A stretch of DNA of 11,840 nt, taken from contig DFDY01000010.1 in NCBI GenBank assembly GCA_002368955.1, positions 405-12,244 on the forward strand, read 5' to 3'. This DNA is from Bacteroidales bacterium UBA3816 (GTDB lineage Bacteria; Bacteroidota; Bacteroidia; Bacteroidales; P3). The notes under the pieces are model-generated. The model saw only the letters and a program-made list of their open reading frames with translations. It was not told where the DNA came from and made no database searches. Position numbers and translations under genes: made by a program. Shown one piece after another: positions 1 through 7,184 of the stretch (position 1 is its first letter; each line of letters begins with the position of its first letter).

Positions 1-69
1 AAATACGAGCAAGAATCAGTCATACTTTGTACTAGAGCGATTTGAATTAAAACCTATAAGTTACATACC

Positions 70-1785
70 TCACCTAACAACAACCGTTTGGGTGGAACTG
101 CCATTGGCGGTGACCACACGGAGATAATAGGTGCCGGGGGCAAAGGACTGGGTGTCGAGTTGCAACTGCTGCGTGTGGCGGCTGTCGGTGTAGACTTTCT
201 GTCCGCTGACATTGTACATGTCCACTTGTATAATATCCTGAGCTGCTATGTTGAGCAGTCCGTCGGTCGGATTGGGATATATCTTCACTTCGGGAGCATC
301 CACCTCGTCGACTGCCTCACTGGTATGAATATCAATGGTTACTTTGGCGGTATCCGATGCACAACGATAACGGTCGGTGGCCACCACATGGTAGATAGCA
401 TCCTGAGTGATGAAAGCCTCGGTATATTGGGCCGTGGGGTCGGCCAGATGTTCGGCTGGCAGCCACTGGAAGGTGAAGGGGGCCGCACCGCCTACCACTT
501 CAACCCCTACCTCGGTGCAAAGATGGTTGCACTCAATTATGGTGTCGCGCAAAGCCACGCTGGGATTGTTCACCAACACCAGACGCATAGTGTCGTAGAC
601 CTTCAGGTCGGGGAAAGCGGGGCATACCGAAGTCTCTATATAAAGTTCGATATACTTGGGCTGGGTCAGATTGGCGCCGGGGATGCCGGCCACATTCAGA
701 TAATGGGTGGTTTCCTTGGAGATATAGAAAGGCTGGTCACCTTCCATCACGGCACCAGAATCGGTGGTGCAGGTGAAATCAACGCCATACACCGCAGTGC
801 CGCCATAGGTGATGTGGCAGACACCATCGTCATAGGCCGACTGGCTCATTTCGAAAGGCACCCGTGTGGGGCAGCCCACACGTACCGTGTCGCGATCGAC
901 GCGGTTGAAATGGAGCTGGGTGGAAGGGCTGCTGAAACTTCCATATTCCAGAAAAACCCCGCTGTCGTATGCGTTGTCGCCCACGTTGCACACCGAGAGG
1001 TGCATATGGTAAAGGGCACAGGGGACAATCTGTGTGGTGGCCACAAGTTTGGACGTGTAGCCGTCATACTGCACGCCGTCGCTAATGCTTGTATTGTCGT
1101 TGTAGTAAGAGGTGTATTCATAGTAGCATCCGCTGCCGCCACCACCCGAAGTGCCAGGCACGCCCGGGTTGATGGTGTTGATTGCCACAGCTATGCCCTC
1201 GGGCGTGGAGTCGGAGACCGACCCGGGGATGATGGCCACATTCCAAGTACGCTCCTCCATAGTCTCGGGGTCGGGGCCGGTCACATAGAAGGCAAACACA
1301 TCGTTGAAGTTGGAGCACACATACTCGGGATATTCCTCTGATGCAAACGTATACATAAAGGAAATCATGTCGGTGAGGCCGACAAAGTCGAAATCGAGCG
1401 TGGCACACCCGTTGATTGAGGAAGTGGCTATGGGGGCCAATTCGGCATCAGAGTAGTAGCCCGTAATCGGCTGGCTGGCACTCGTGAGATTGTTGGGACC
1501 AGGTGCAACGGCGATGTTGCCCGTGGTCATCACAATGCCCGAGTCCATGGAGAAACCCGTAAAACCATTGGCCTGAAAAACACCAATTTGGTCAGAAAGG
1601 ATAGGACCTGAGGTGTTGCTGAACTTCGCATTGGTGATGTAAACTCCTTTGCCTGCCAACGCACTGTCGACAAAGTCATTCACATCCTGTCCCACTGCCG
1701 AAGTCACGGTAATATTGTTTTGCGCATGCAAATTACCCATAAGGCAACAGGCAAAAACAAAATAAAATAATGACTTTCTTTTCAT
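70..1785 (-). CDS. Secreted choice-of-anchor L domain protein with T9SS type A sorting tail
   Basis: The 571-residue product starts with a signal peptide (about residues 1-21, basic MKRK, hydrophobic core, cleavage near HAQ). Residues about 27-290 match the choice-of-anchor L pattern: DSGIVMTTGN at 81-90, an LDFDFVGLTDMISFMYTFASEEYPEY stretch at 130-155, FNDVFAFYVTGP at 160-171 and DSGVFLEYGSFSS at 274-286. A PKD- or SprB-like beta domain follows at about 408-486. The C-terminus (about 497-571) has the type A sorting-domain features KIYPNPT, VDMYNVSGQKVY, FAPGTYYLRV and a final basic residue. In the T9SS family this tail directs export across the outer membrane and usually surface attachment. 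The ligand is unknown, but such proteins are often adhesin-like. The ATG at 1785 is the only start that gives a clean signal peptide. The gene appears monocistronic; its 3' end lies 69 bases from the window edge. Family assignment is firm; the role is inferred. Confidence 0.93.
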   Translation of the reverse strand: MKRKSLFYFVFACCLMGNLHAQNNITVTSAVGQDVNDFVDSALAGKGVYITNAKFSNTSGPILSDQIGVFQANGFTGFSMDSGIVMTTGNIAVAPGPNNLTSASQPITGYYSDAELAPIATSSINGCATLDFDFVGLTDMISFMYTFASEEYPEYVCSNFNDVFAFYVTGPDPETMEERTWNVAIIPGSVSDSTPEGIAVAINTINPGVPGTSGGGGSGCYYEYTSYYNDNTSISDGVQYDGYTSKLVATTQIVPCALYHMHLSVCNVGDNAYDSGVFLEYGSFSSPSTQLHFNRVDRDTVRVGCPTRVPFEMSQSAYDDGVCHITYGGTAVYGVDFTCTTDSGAVMEGDQPFYISKETTHYLNVAGIPGANLTQPKYIELYIETSVCPAFPDLKVYDTMRLVLVNNPSVALRDTIIECNHLCTEVGVEVVGGAAPFTFQWLPAEHLADPTAQYTEAFITQDAIYHVVATDRYRCASDTAKVTIDIHTSEAVDEVDAPEVKIYPNPTDGLLNIAAQDIIQVDMYNVSGQKVYTDSRHTQQLQLDTQSFAPGTYYLRVVTANGSSTQTVVVR

Positions 1786-1825
1786 TGCTGATAATATTAG
1801 TTAATAATTGAACAATTCTAGAGTG

Positions 1826-1852
1826 CAAAAATACTAAAAAAAATTAATACAA
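1826..1852 (-). promoter_or_regulatory. Candidate Bacteroidota promoter for the choice-of-anchor L gene
   Basis: Read on the minus strand, 1833-1826 is TATTTTTG, a match to the Bacteroidota -7 consensus TAnnTTTG. A TTTG-like -33 element falls at 1853-1850, with 16 bases between the two elements, slightly shorter than the usual 19-21. The start codon is about 40 bases downstream in AT-rich leader sequence. The -7 match is good; the -33 call is weak. Confidence 0.5.
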
Positions 1853-1882
1853 AATAAAAAAAAGCCCGTCTGCACTTTTTTC

Positions 1883-1996
1883 CACCTTTAGGTGAAGAAA
1901 GCCTCCAGTGGAGGGTTTCGATAGCGGAGCGGAGAAAGGCACCCTCCGCGGTGCCTCCACTGCCTTAGCAGTGGGCTGCGGATTCGAACACCGCAG
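1883..1996. repeat. Cluster of five consecutive small hairpins (structured non-coding element)
   Basis: Five perfect inverted repeats lie in tandem. They are 1883-1894 (CACCT/AGGTG, 2-base loop), 1902-1914 (CCTCC/GGAGG, 3-base loop), 1937-1956 (AGGCACC/GGTGCCT, 6-base loop), 1957-1974 (CCACTGC/GCAGTGG, 4-base loop) and 1976-1996 (CTGCGG/CCGCAG, 9-base loop). The 1944-1949 loop CTCCGC is also complementary to two GCGGAG copies just upstream (1924-1929 and 1929-1934), so a pseudoknot is possible. The last loop contains TTCGAAC, which recalls a tRNA T-loop, but no complete tRNA can be folded. The block is more GC-rich than the AT-rich flanks. On the minus strand it is followed by an eight-T run (1863-1855 region). 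It could be a dispersed repeat, a structured RNA or the scar of a recombination event; which one cannot be decided from a single copy. Confidence 0.6.
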
Positions 1997-2338
1997 ATAA
2001 AAATAAAAGACTTCCTCGAAAAATACAGTGAAGAGGAATACGTTGCCATTGCCAAAGATGTGAAAGCAGTGGTAGACGACAATACTAAATATATTGACTG
2101 GGACAAAAAAGCAGACATCAAGGCTCTGTTGAAAGTACAAATAATCCTCACCCTTGCCAGACACAAATATCCGCCTGCAACACGCGATGAAGTATTCAAG
2201 GCTATTTTTGAACAGGCAGAGAACTTCAAGAAGAACAAATTTGTCCCCCACGAGTCTATCAGCCACTTTGACCAAGAGGATTACCGACCACTGATGGCGG
2301 CGGAGGGAATGGATTGGAACGGGCAGAAGAACGACTGA
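1994..2338 (+). pseudogene. C-terminal remnant of a type I restriction enzyme R subunit (HsdR-like)
   Basis: This plus-strand frame is open from 1925 to the TGA at 2336-2338. Recognisable protein starts at about 1994 (QIKIKDFLEKYSEEEY) and continues through IDWDKKADIKALLKVQIILT, ARHKYPPAT and FKAIFEQAENFKK. The pattern of a charged helix, then xYxYPP, then an EQAENFKK-like helix resembles the extreme C-terminus of HsdR, the translocase/nuclease subunit of type I restriction systems. That protein is usually around 1000 residues; only about 114 remain here. There is no ATG start (the first candidate is GTG at 2060) and no ribosome-binding site. The helicase and nuclease domains are absent, and the upstream sequence turns into the hairpin array. 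I infer a 5'-deleted remnant. The frame itself is intact, so a small expressed protein or a recent deletion is possible. The family call rests on motif memory only. Confidence 0.55.
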
Positions 2339-2818
2339 CTATGCCTCTAACTCCAACGGGCGGCCGTCAAGTTTGGCTGCCACTAGGTCGTCGCCGTGGT
2401 AGACGAGCTTGAGGGAGAAGAAAGGCTGATCGGAATCCATCAGCAGCCGGAGAAATATCTTGTCGCCTTCCCAAAGGGTAAGGTCAAATAGGCGTTGCTT
2501 GTCAACCCACTCAAGGTCGCCCTCGTCACAAACAATCTCTTCACCGCTCCATTGCGAAGCGGTGAAGAGATGCATGTATTCGCACGGCCATACGTCGCTG
2601 ATGAAGGTGACGATGCCGCGATAACGCCATTTTTGGACTTCAAGGCCGGTTTCCTCCTTTACCTCGCGGAGCATGCACTCGTCCGGACTTTCGTCTGGCT
2701 CGCACTTGCCGCCCACGCCAATCCACTTGTCGTGGCTGGCATCGTTCTCTTTTTTCACACGATGGAGCATCAAGTACTGGCTGCCCCGCTCGAGATAGCA
2801 AAGGGTGGTCTGTTTCAT
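2339..2818 (-). CDS. NUDIX hydrolase (MutT-like), coupled to the metal pump gene
   Basis: The 159-residue cytoplasmic protein has a complete Nudix box GX5EX7REUXEEXGU at residues 37-59: G37, E43, R51-E52, E55-E56, G58 and L59. The glutamates bind Mg2+ and catalyse cleavage of a nucleoside diphosphate linked to another moiety. The N-terminus (TLCYLERGSQYLMLHRVKK) and overall length fit the 8-oxo-dGTP diphosphatase/MutT-like group, but substrate cannot be read from sequence. Its ATG (2818-2816) overlaps the pump gene TGA (2817-2815) in an ATGA arrangement, which is typical of translational coupling, so it is the last gene of the efflux operon. Its stop codon (2341-2339) abuts the stop of the convergent HsdR-like remnant with no spacer and no visible terminator. 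The last ~30 residues are less conserved and could be lineage-specific. Confidence 0.93.
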   Translation of the reverse strand: MKQTTLCYLERGSQYLMLHRVKKENDASHDKWIGVGGKCEPDESPDECMLREVKEETGLEVQKWRYRGIVTFISDVWPCEYMHLFTASQWSGEEIVCDEGDLEWVDKQRLFDLTLWEGDKIFLRLLMDSDQPFFSLKLVYHGDDLVAAKLDGRPLELEA

Positions 2819-5800
2819 TGGGGTTGTGTTTTAGAAGTTTTCTTGTTCTGCCAATTGTGGTACCACTCAAAAACGACAGGCACCACAAAGATGTTCAGTA
2901 GTGTGGAGGTGACCAGTCCGCCCAAGACAACTACGGCCATGGGGGCCTGTATTTCGTTGCCGGGATGGTCGGCGGCCAAAATCATAGGTACTAACGAGAG
3001 GGCAGTCGTTAGGGCAGTCATGAGGATGGGATTGAAACGGTCCAAAGAACCCTGTATGATGAGGTCGCGGGGACTGGCAGAGGTTTGCTGGTTGAAAAGC
3101 GTTTGGTAGCGCGACACTAGCAGAATGCCGTTGCGGGTAGCAATGCCAAAGAGGGTGATGAAGCCAATGAGGGCAGGGGTGCTGAGGGTGTTGGAGCCCA
3201 GTTTGATGGCCAACACTCCACCGATAAGTGCCAAGGGGAGGTTGAGCAGAACGATGAGTGAGAGGCTGAGACTCTTGAACTCGGTATAGAGCAACAGATA
3301 TATGACCATCAGTGCCACAATGAACACCAGAATGAGTGTGCGGGTAGCACTCTTGGCACTCTCAAACTGTCCACCATACTCTATGCGGTAGCCCTCGGGC
3401 AGCTGTATTTCGCTGTCGATGGTCCTCTGTATATCCTCCACCACACCGATAGCGTCTCGCTCGCTCACATTGGCAGAAACGACTAGCTTGCGCTGCACAT
3501 TCTCACGTGAAATGGTGTTGGGACCACCCACCGAAACCACGTCGGCCACCACACCCAGAGGGACTTTGCCGCCGTCGTAGGTGTCTATAAGGGCATCTTT
3601 GACGTCCTCGATGGTGAGAGTGTCGTTGGCAAAACGCTGCTTGAGTACGAGGTCGAAACTGCGCTGGCCCTCATACACGTCGCCAATCTTTTCGCCATTG
3701 AAAGCCGTGGCCACAAAGCGGTTGAACTGTTCCATGGTGATGCCGTATTGTGCCAGCATGTGGCGGTTGGCCCTCACTTGCAGTTGGGGCGTTTCGGTCT
3801 GCTGCTCCACATTCACGTCCACCAGCCCTTCTATGTCTGACACGGCTCCCTTGATTTGGTTGCCCAGCATAAAGAGCTGGCTTAGGTCGGTGCCGAAAAT
3901 CTTGATGGCGATGGTGGCCTGGGTGCCGCTAACCATGTGGTCGATACGGTGGCCCAAGGGCTGTCCCACACTGGTGACGACCCCCGGAATGGAGGCCATG
4001 CGAGTGCGCACATCGGCCATAACCTCTTCTTTGCTGCGGTCCGCGAGACGGAAATTGACATCAATCTCGGCCCCGTTGGTGGCCTGGGAATGTTCGTCCA
4101 GCTCACCACGGCCTGTGCGACGCGAAGTGGAGGTCACCTCGGAAATGGCAAGGAGTTCCTGCTCCAGCAGATTGCCCAGTTTGTTGCTCTCTTCAAGAGA
4201 AATGCCGGGTTTGGCAACCGCCGCGATGGTGAGCGAACCCTCGTTGAAAGGCGGGAGGAAATCGCGCCCCATGGTGAACATAAGACCGATGGCGACCAAA
4301 AGCAGGGCCACGGTGGAGGCAACAACCGGACGGCGATGGCCGAACGTCCATTGCAGCATGCGGCGGTAACCTTTAGAGAGCCAAGTGGCCAGCCAGCTGT
4401 CCTTTTGGCGACGGTTCAGATAGGCTTCGTCGGAGAGGAGTAGTTTGCACAGGAGGGGTGTGACGGTCATGGCAACCAAGAGGGACATGAAGAGGGATAT
4501 GAGGTAGGCGATGCCGAGTGGTTTGAGCATACGTCCTTCCAGTCCATTCAAGAAGAAGAGCGGCACGAATGTAATCATCACAATGAAAGTCGCATGGATG
4601 ATGGAACTGCGTATCTCAGACGAGCCGTGGAAGACCACATTGTAGGCCGAGTCGCGCTGCTCGGAGGGCAGCTGGTGGTTTTGTCGAAGCCGTTTGTAGA
4701 CATTTTCAACGTCGATGATGGCATCGTCCACCAGGGAGCCGATGGCTATGCACATGCCACCGAGGGTCATGGTGTTGATTTCGTAACCCAATAGGTAGAG
4801 GCACAACACCGTGGCCAGAAGGGACAGGGGAATAGAAATGATAGATATCAGCGTTGTGCGGAAGCTGCCCAAGAAAAGGAACAGCACAATGATCACAAAC
4901 ACGGCACCTTCCAGCAAGGCCTTGCCCACATTGCCCACCGAGGACTCAATAAAGTCGGCCTGACGGAAGATGTGGGTATTCATCTTCACATCGGCTGGAA
5001 GGGTCTTGGCGATATTCTGCAGATTGGCCTCGATTTTCTCGGTGACACGGAGCGTGTTGATATTGGGTTGTTTGGAGATGGAGAGAATGACGGCAGGCTT
5101 GGCATTGCATGAAGCATAACCCATCTTAGGCGCATTGCCCACCCGCACTTCGGCTATGTCGCTGAGACGGACGGGATGGCCCTGATGCATGGTGACGAAA
5201 GAGGCTCCCAGTTCGTCAACATCGCTGGAACGCCCCATGCCGCGGAGGGCATACTCGTTGCCGTATTCCCGAATGACACCTCCGGTGGAGTTGGCACTGA
5301 TGCTGTTGCCCAAGGCCTCTATGTCGGCCATGCTGACACCGTAGGCCTGCATGCGAATGGGGTCGGCCAATATCTGGTACTGCTTATATTCACCACCGAT
5401 GATGGTGACCTGCGAGACACCTCCGGTGCCGAGGATGGCCGGTTTGACCACCCATTCGGCCAGGGTGCGCAAGTCTTGTTGCGAGGTGGGTTGGGCCACT
5501 TGGGCAGAATCGTCTATCTGAAGGCCCACAAAGAATATCTCGCCCATCACACTGCTTTGGGGGGCCAAGACTGGGGTGATGCCTTCGGGAAGCTGTTCGG
5601 CAAGAGTGGCCATCTTTTCGCTGACTATCTGGCGGGCACGGAAGACATCCATGCCCCAGTCAAACTCAACAAAGACAAAGCTGGCACCCGCCATGGAGGT
5701 GGAGCGGACGCGACGCACATTGGTGGCCCCGTTGACAGCCGTCTCAATGGGGAAGGTGACCAGACGTTCAACCTCTTCAGAAGCCATACCGTGGGCATCG

Positions 5801-5952
5801 GTCATGACCACCACCTGCGGTGCTGTCAGGTCGGGGAAGACATCAATGTCGGTACGGTTGGCCGACCACAATCCGGCCACCACCAACAGGATGGCGGCCA
5901 CAAGGATGAAGAGTTTGTGGTCTAAACTGAATCTTATTATTTTATTGAGCAT
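2815..5952 (-). CDS. Heavy-metal efflux RND pump, CusA/CzcA family inner membrane permease
   Basis: The 1045-residue inner membrane proton/metal antiporter is full length for HME-RND pumps. TM1 is at about residues 13-30, followed by the family signature DIDVFPDLTAPQV (35-47) and periplasmic porter domains containing VERLVTFPIETAVNG (61-75). TM2-TM6 lie at about 344-500, and a second half repeats the layout with TM7 near 543-561 and TM8-TM12 near 870-1035. TM4 contains IAIGSLVDDAIIDVENVYKR (402-421), whose acidic residues D409, D410, D414 and E416 correspond to the proton-relay region. A HMVSG motif at 672-676 sits where CusA has its metal-binding methionine region, but the exact metal ligands cannot be assigned. 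The start was placed at ATG 5952: the frame stays open to 6126, but those 58 extra codons overlap the TolC gene and look non-homologous. The gene is 19 bases from the TolC stop and overlaps the NUDIX gene. The substrate, Cu/Ag or Zn/Co/Cd/Ni, is unresolved. Confidence 0.96.
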   Translation of the reverse strand: MLNKIIRFSLDHKLFILVAAILLVVAGLWSANRTDIDVFPDLTAPQVVVMTDAHGMASEEVERLVTFPIETAVNGATNVRRVRSTSMAGASFVFVEFDWGMDVFRARQIVSEKMATLAEQLPEGITPVLAPQSSVMGEIFFVGLQIDDSAQVAQPTSQQDLRTLAEWVVKPAILGTGGVSQVTIIGGEYKQYQILADPIRMQAYGVSMADIEALGNSISANSTGGVIREYGNEYALRGMGRSSDVDELGASFVTMHQGHPVRLSDIAEVRVGNAPKMGYASCNAKPAVILSISKQPNINTLRVTEKIEANLQNIAKTLPADVKMNTHIFRQADFIESSVGNVGKALLEGAVFVIIVLFLFLGSFRTTLISIISIPLSLLATVLCLYLLGYEINTMTLGGMCIAIGSLVDDAIIDVENVYKRLRQNHQLPSEQRDSAYNVVFHGSSEIRSSIIHATFIVMITFVPLFFLNGLEGRMLKPLGIAYLISLFMSLLVAMTVTPLLCKLLLSDEAYLNRRQKDSWLATWLSKGYRRMLQWTFGHRRPVVASTVALLLVAIGLMFTMGRDFLPPFNEGSLTIAAVAKPGISLEESNKLGNLLEQELLAISEVTSTSRRTGRGELDEHSQATNGAEIDVNFRLADRSKEEVMADVRTRMASIPGVVTSVGQPLGHRIDHMVSGTQATIAIKIFGTDLSQLFMLGNQIKGAVSDIEGLVDVNVEQQTETPQLQVRANRHMLAQYGITMEQFNRFVATAFNGEKIGDVYEGQRSFDLVLKQRFANDTLTIEDVKDALIDTYDGGKVPLGVVADVVSVGGPNTISRENVQRKLVVSANVSERDAIGVVEDIQRTIDSEIQLPEGYRIEYGGQFESAKSATRTLILVFIVALMVIYLLLYTEFKSLSLSLIVLLNLPLALIGGVLAIKLGSNTLSTPALIGFITLFGIATRNGILLVSRYQTLFNQQTSASPRDLIIQGSLDRFNPILMTALTTALSLVPMILAADHPGNEIQAPMAVVVLGGLVTSTLLNIFVVPVVFEWYHNWQNKKTSKTQPQ

Positions 5953-5971
5953 CTTCTTATCGGATTTGGAA

Positions 5972-7165
5972 TTATAATTCAACCGAATAGAGGAGTAAGT
6001 GGAACTGCTCCAACTGGTGGGCAGTGTTCCATATTTCCATTTCGATCTCGTAATAATAATTGACTTGTTGGAGATATTGCTCCAGGTTGATTTCACCTGC
6101 CTCCAAGGCTTTGTCCAGCAGCTCAAGGCTGTTGCTCTGTCGGTAGGCTGCCTTGAGATTGTTGAGATTGAGAATCAAAGCCTCGTGACGATGAAACACG
6201 CAGCGGAGTTTGTTGAAACGTTCAAAGCGTTTGGCCGCAAGGGCGTCTTGGGAAGCAGCGGTCTGCAATTTGGCGGCACGGACTGCCCTTTGCTGGCTCC
6301 ACAAGGGGAGTTTTAACCCCACTGTGGCACCACGCCAAGTGCTGCCAACCACATTCTCAGCAGCATACCCTACATCCACCTTGGGCAGCCAACTGGCACG
6401 ACTGAGCTGCTCCTTCTGCTGGCTGATGGCCAGCTGATTGTTGAGTTGCTGAAGTTCCGGATTGCGCATCTCCAACTGCTCATACCAATCTTCGAAAAGT
6501 AGTCCGCCCATCACCGAATCATATTCCATCTGGGTGAAGTTGTAATTTTCGTCACCCATCAACTGGCGCAAATCCTCCATCACATGGTCGGCCTCCATAA
6601 TGGCATGCGCAGCCTTATTCTGGATGTCGGCCATATTCATCTGGGCACGATTGTACTCCAAGATGGAACAATCGCCTGCCGCAAAACGGCGACTATAAAG
6701 TTGGGCAAGTCTGATGGCGGCAGTACAGCGGCGTTCATATATATAGGCCACATTCCAATAGTAGATGATGTCGGCACAGAGTTGCTGGGTCTCCAACATG
6801 GTGGCAACTCGAAGGGCCTGATAGTCGAGCCCTGCCGCATTCTCCTGCAAATCACGCAGGCGGGCACGGCGCACCATCACGGACGGCATTTCAAACGTCT
6901 GAGACACCCTGAGATCCCAACGGACCCCATTTTCCGACGGGTCGCCCCAGTAGTAGGCTGCCTCAACACTTGGGTCGTCAAGCAGCAGTCCCACATGGGC
7001 GGTCGCCTTCTGGGCCTCGGCCCTTTTTGCTGCGGCTAAGAGGGTGGGATTCTTGGCTTCTAAATCCCTCAGTACCTGGGCGTAATGGGGCTGCCCGATG
7101 GCCGTCAAGGAGCAAAGAAGAACACAAAAACAAATTGATATACACGAAATGAGTGACTTATTCAT
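5972..7165 (-). CDS. TolC-family outer membrane efflux protein (CusC/CzcC role)
   Basis: The 397-residue protein has a signal peptide (MNKSLIS, then a hydrophobic stretch, cleavage near AIGQ at about 22-25). The mature part is long amphipathic alpha-helical sequence in two related halves, with the typical start YAQVLRDLEAKNPTLLAAAKRAEAQKA and the later ELQQLNNQLAISQQKEQLSRASWLPKVDVGY and LKLPLWSQQRA segments of outer membrane efflux proteins. Three copies would form the outer membrane channel that docks on the adaptor and RND pump. It is shorter than many TolC proteins (400-480 residues), as is common for metal-type CzcC homologues. It sits between adaptor and pump genes with 19-base gaps on both sides, so it is surely in the same operon. 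No N-terminal lipobox is evident. Confidence in the family is high; metal specificity comes from the neighbours. Confidence 0.92.
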   Translation of the reverse strand: MNKSLISCISICFCVLLCSLTAIGQPHYAQVLRDLEAKNPTLLAAAKRAEAQKATAHVGLLLDDPSVEAAYYWGDPSENGVRWDLRVSQTFEMPSVMVRRARLRDLQENAAGLDYQALRVATMLETQQLCADIIYYWNVAYIYERRCTAAIRLAQLYSRRFAAGDCSILEYNRAQMNMADIQNKAAHAIMEADHVMEDLRQLMGDENYNFTQMEYDSVMGGLLFEDWYEQLEMRNPELQQLNNQLAISQQKEQLSRASWLPKVDVGYAAENVVGSTWRGATVGLKLPLWSQQRAVRAAKLQTAASQDALAAKRFERFNKLRCVFHRHEALILNLNNLKAAYRQSNSLELLDKALEAGEINLEQYLQQVNYYYEIEMEIWNTAHQLEQFHLLLYSVEL

Positions 7166-7184
7166 ATCATGAAGGATTTAGCAA

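Noticed and set aside
88..1341. A 417-residue open frame on the plus strand opposite the choice-of-anchor L gene
   Set aside because: It is the antisense shadow of a well-supported gene, has no recognisable domains and has no start context; the minus-strand product has a full signal peptide, domain and sorting tail.
1976..1996. Possible tRNA because the loop has TTCGAAC
   Set aside because: Only a T-arm-like stem is present; no acceptor stem, D-arm or anticodon arm can be placed around it on either strand.
1844..2275. Minus-strand frame of 143 codons across the hairpin array
   Set aside because: The composition reflects the hairpins and the antisense of the HsdR-like frame; no motifs or start signal.
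5953..6126. 58-codon N-terminal extension of the RND pump frame
   Set aside because: It overlaps the end of the TolC gene and lacks similarity to RND N-termini, whereas ATG 5952 gives the standard N-terminus ahead of TM1.
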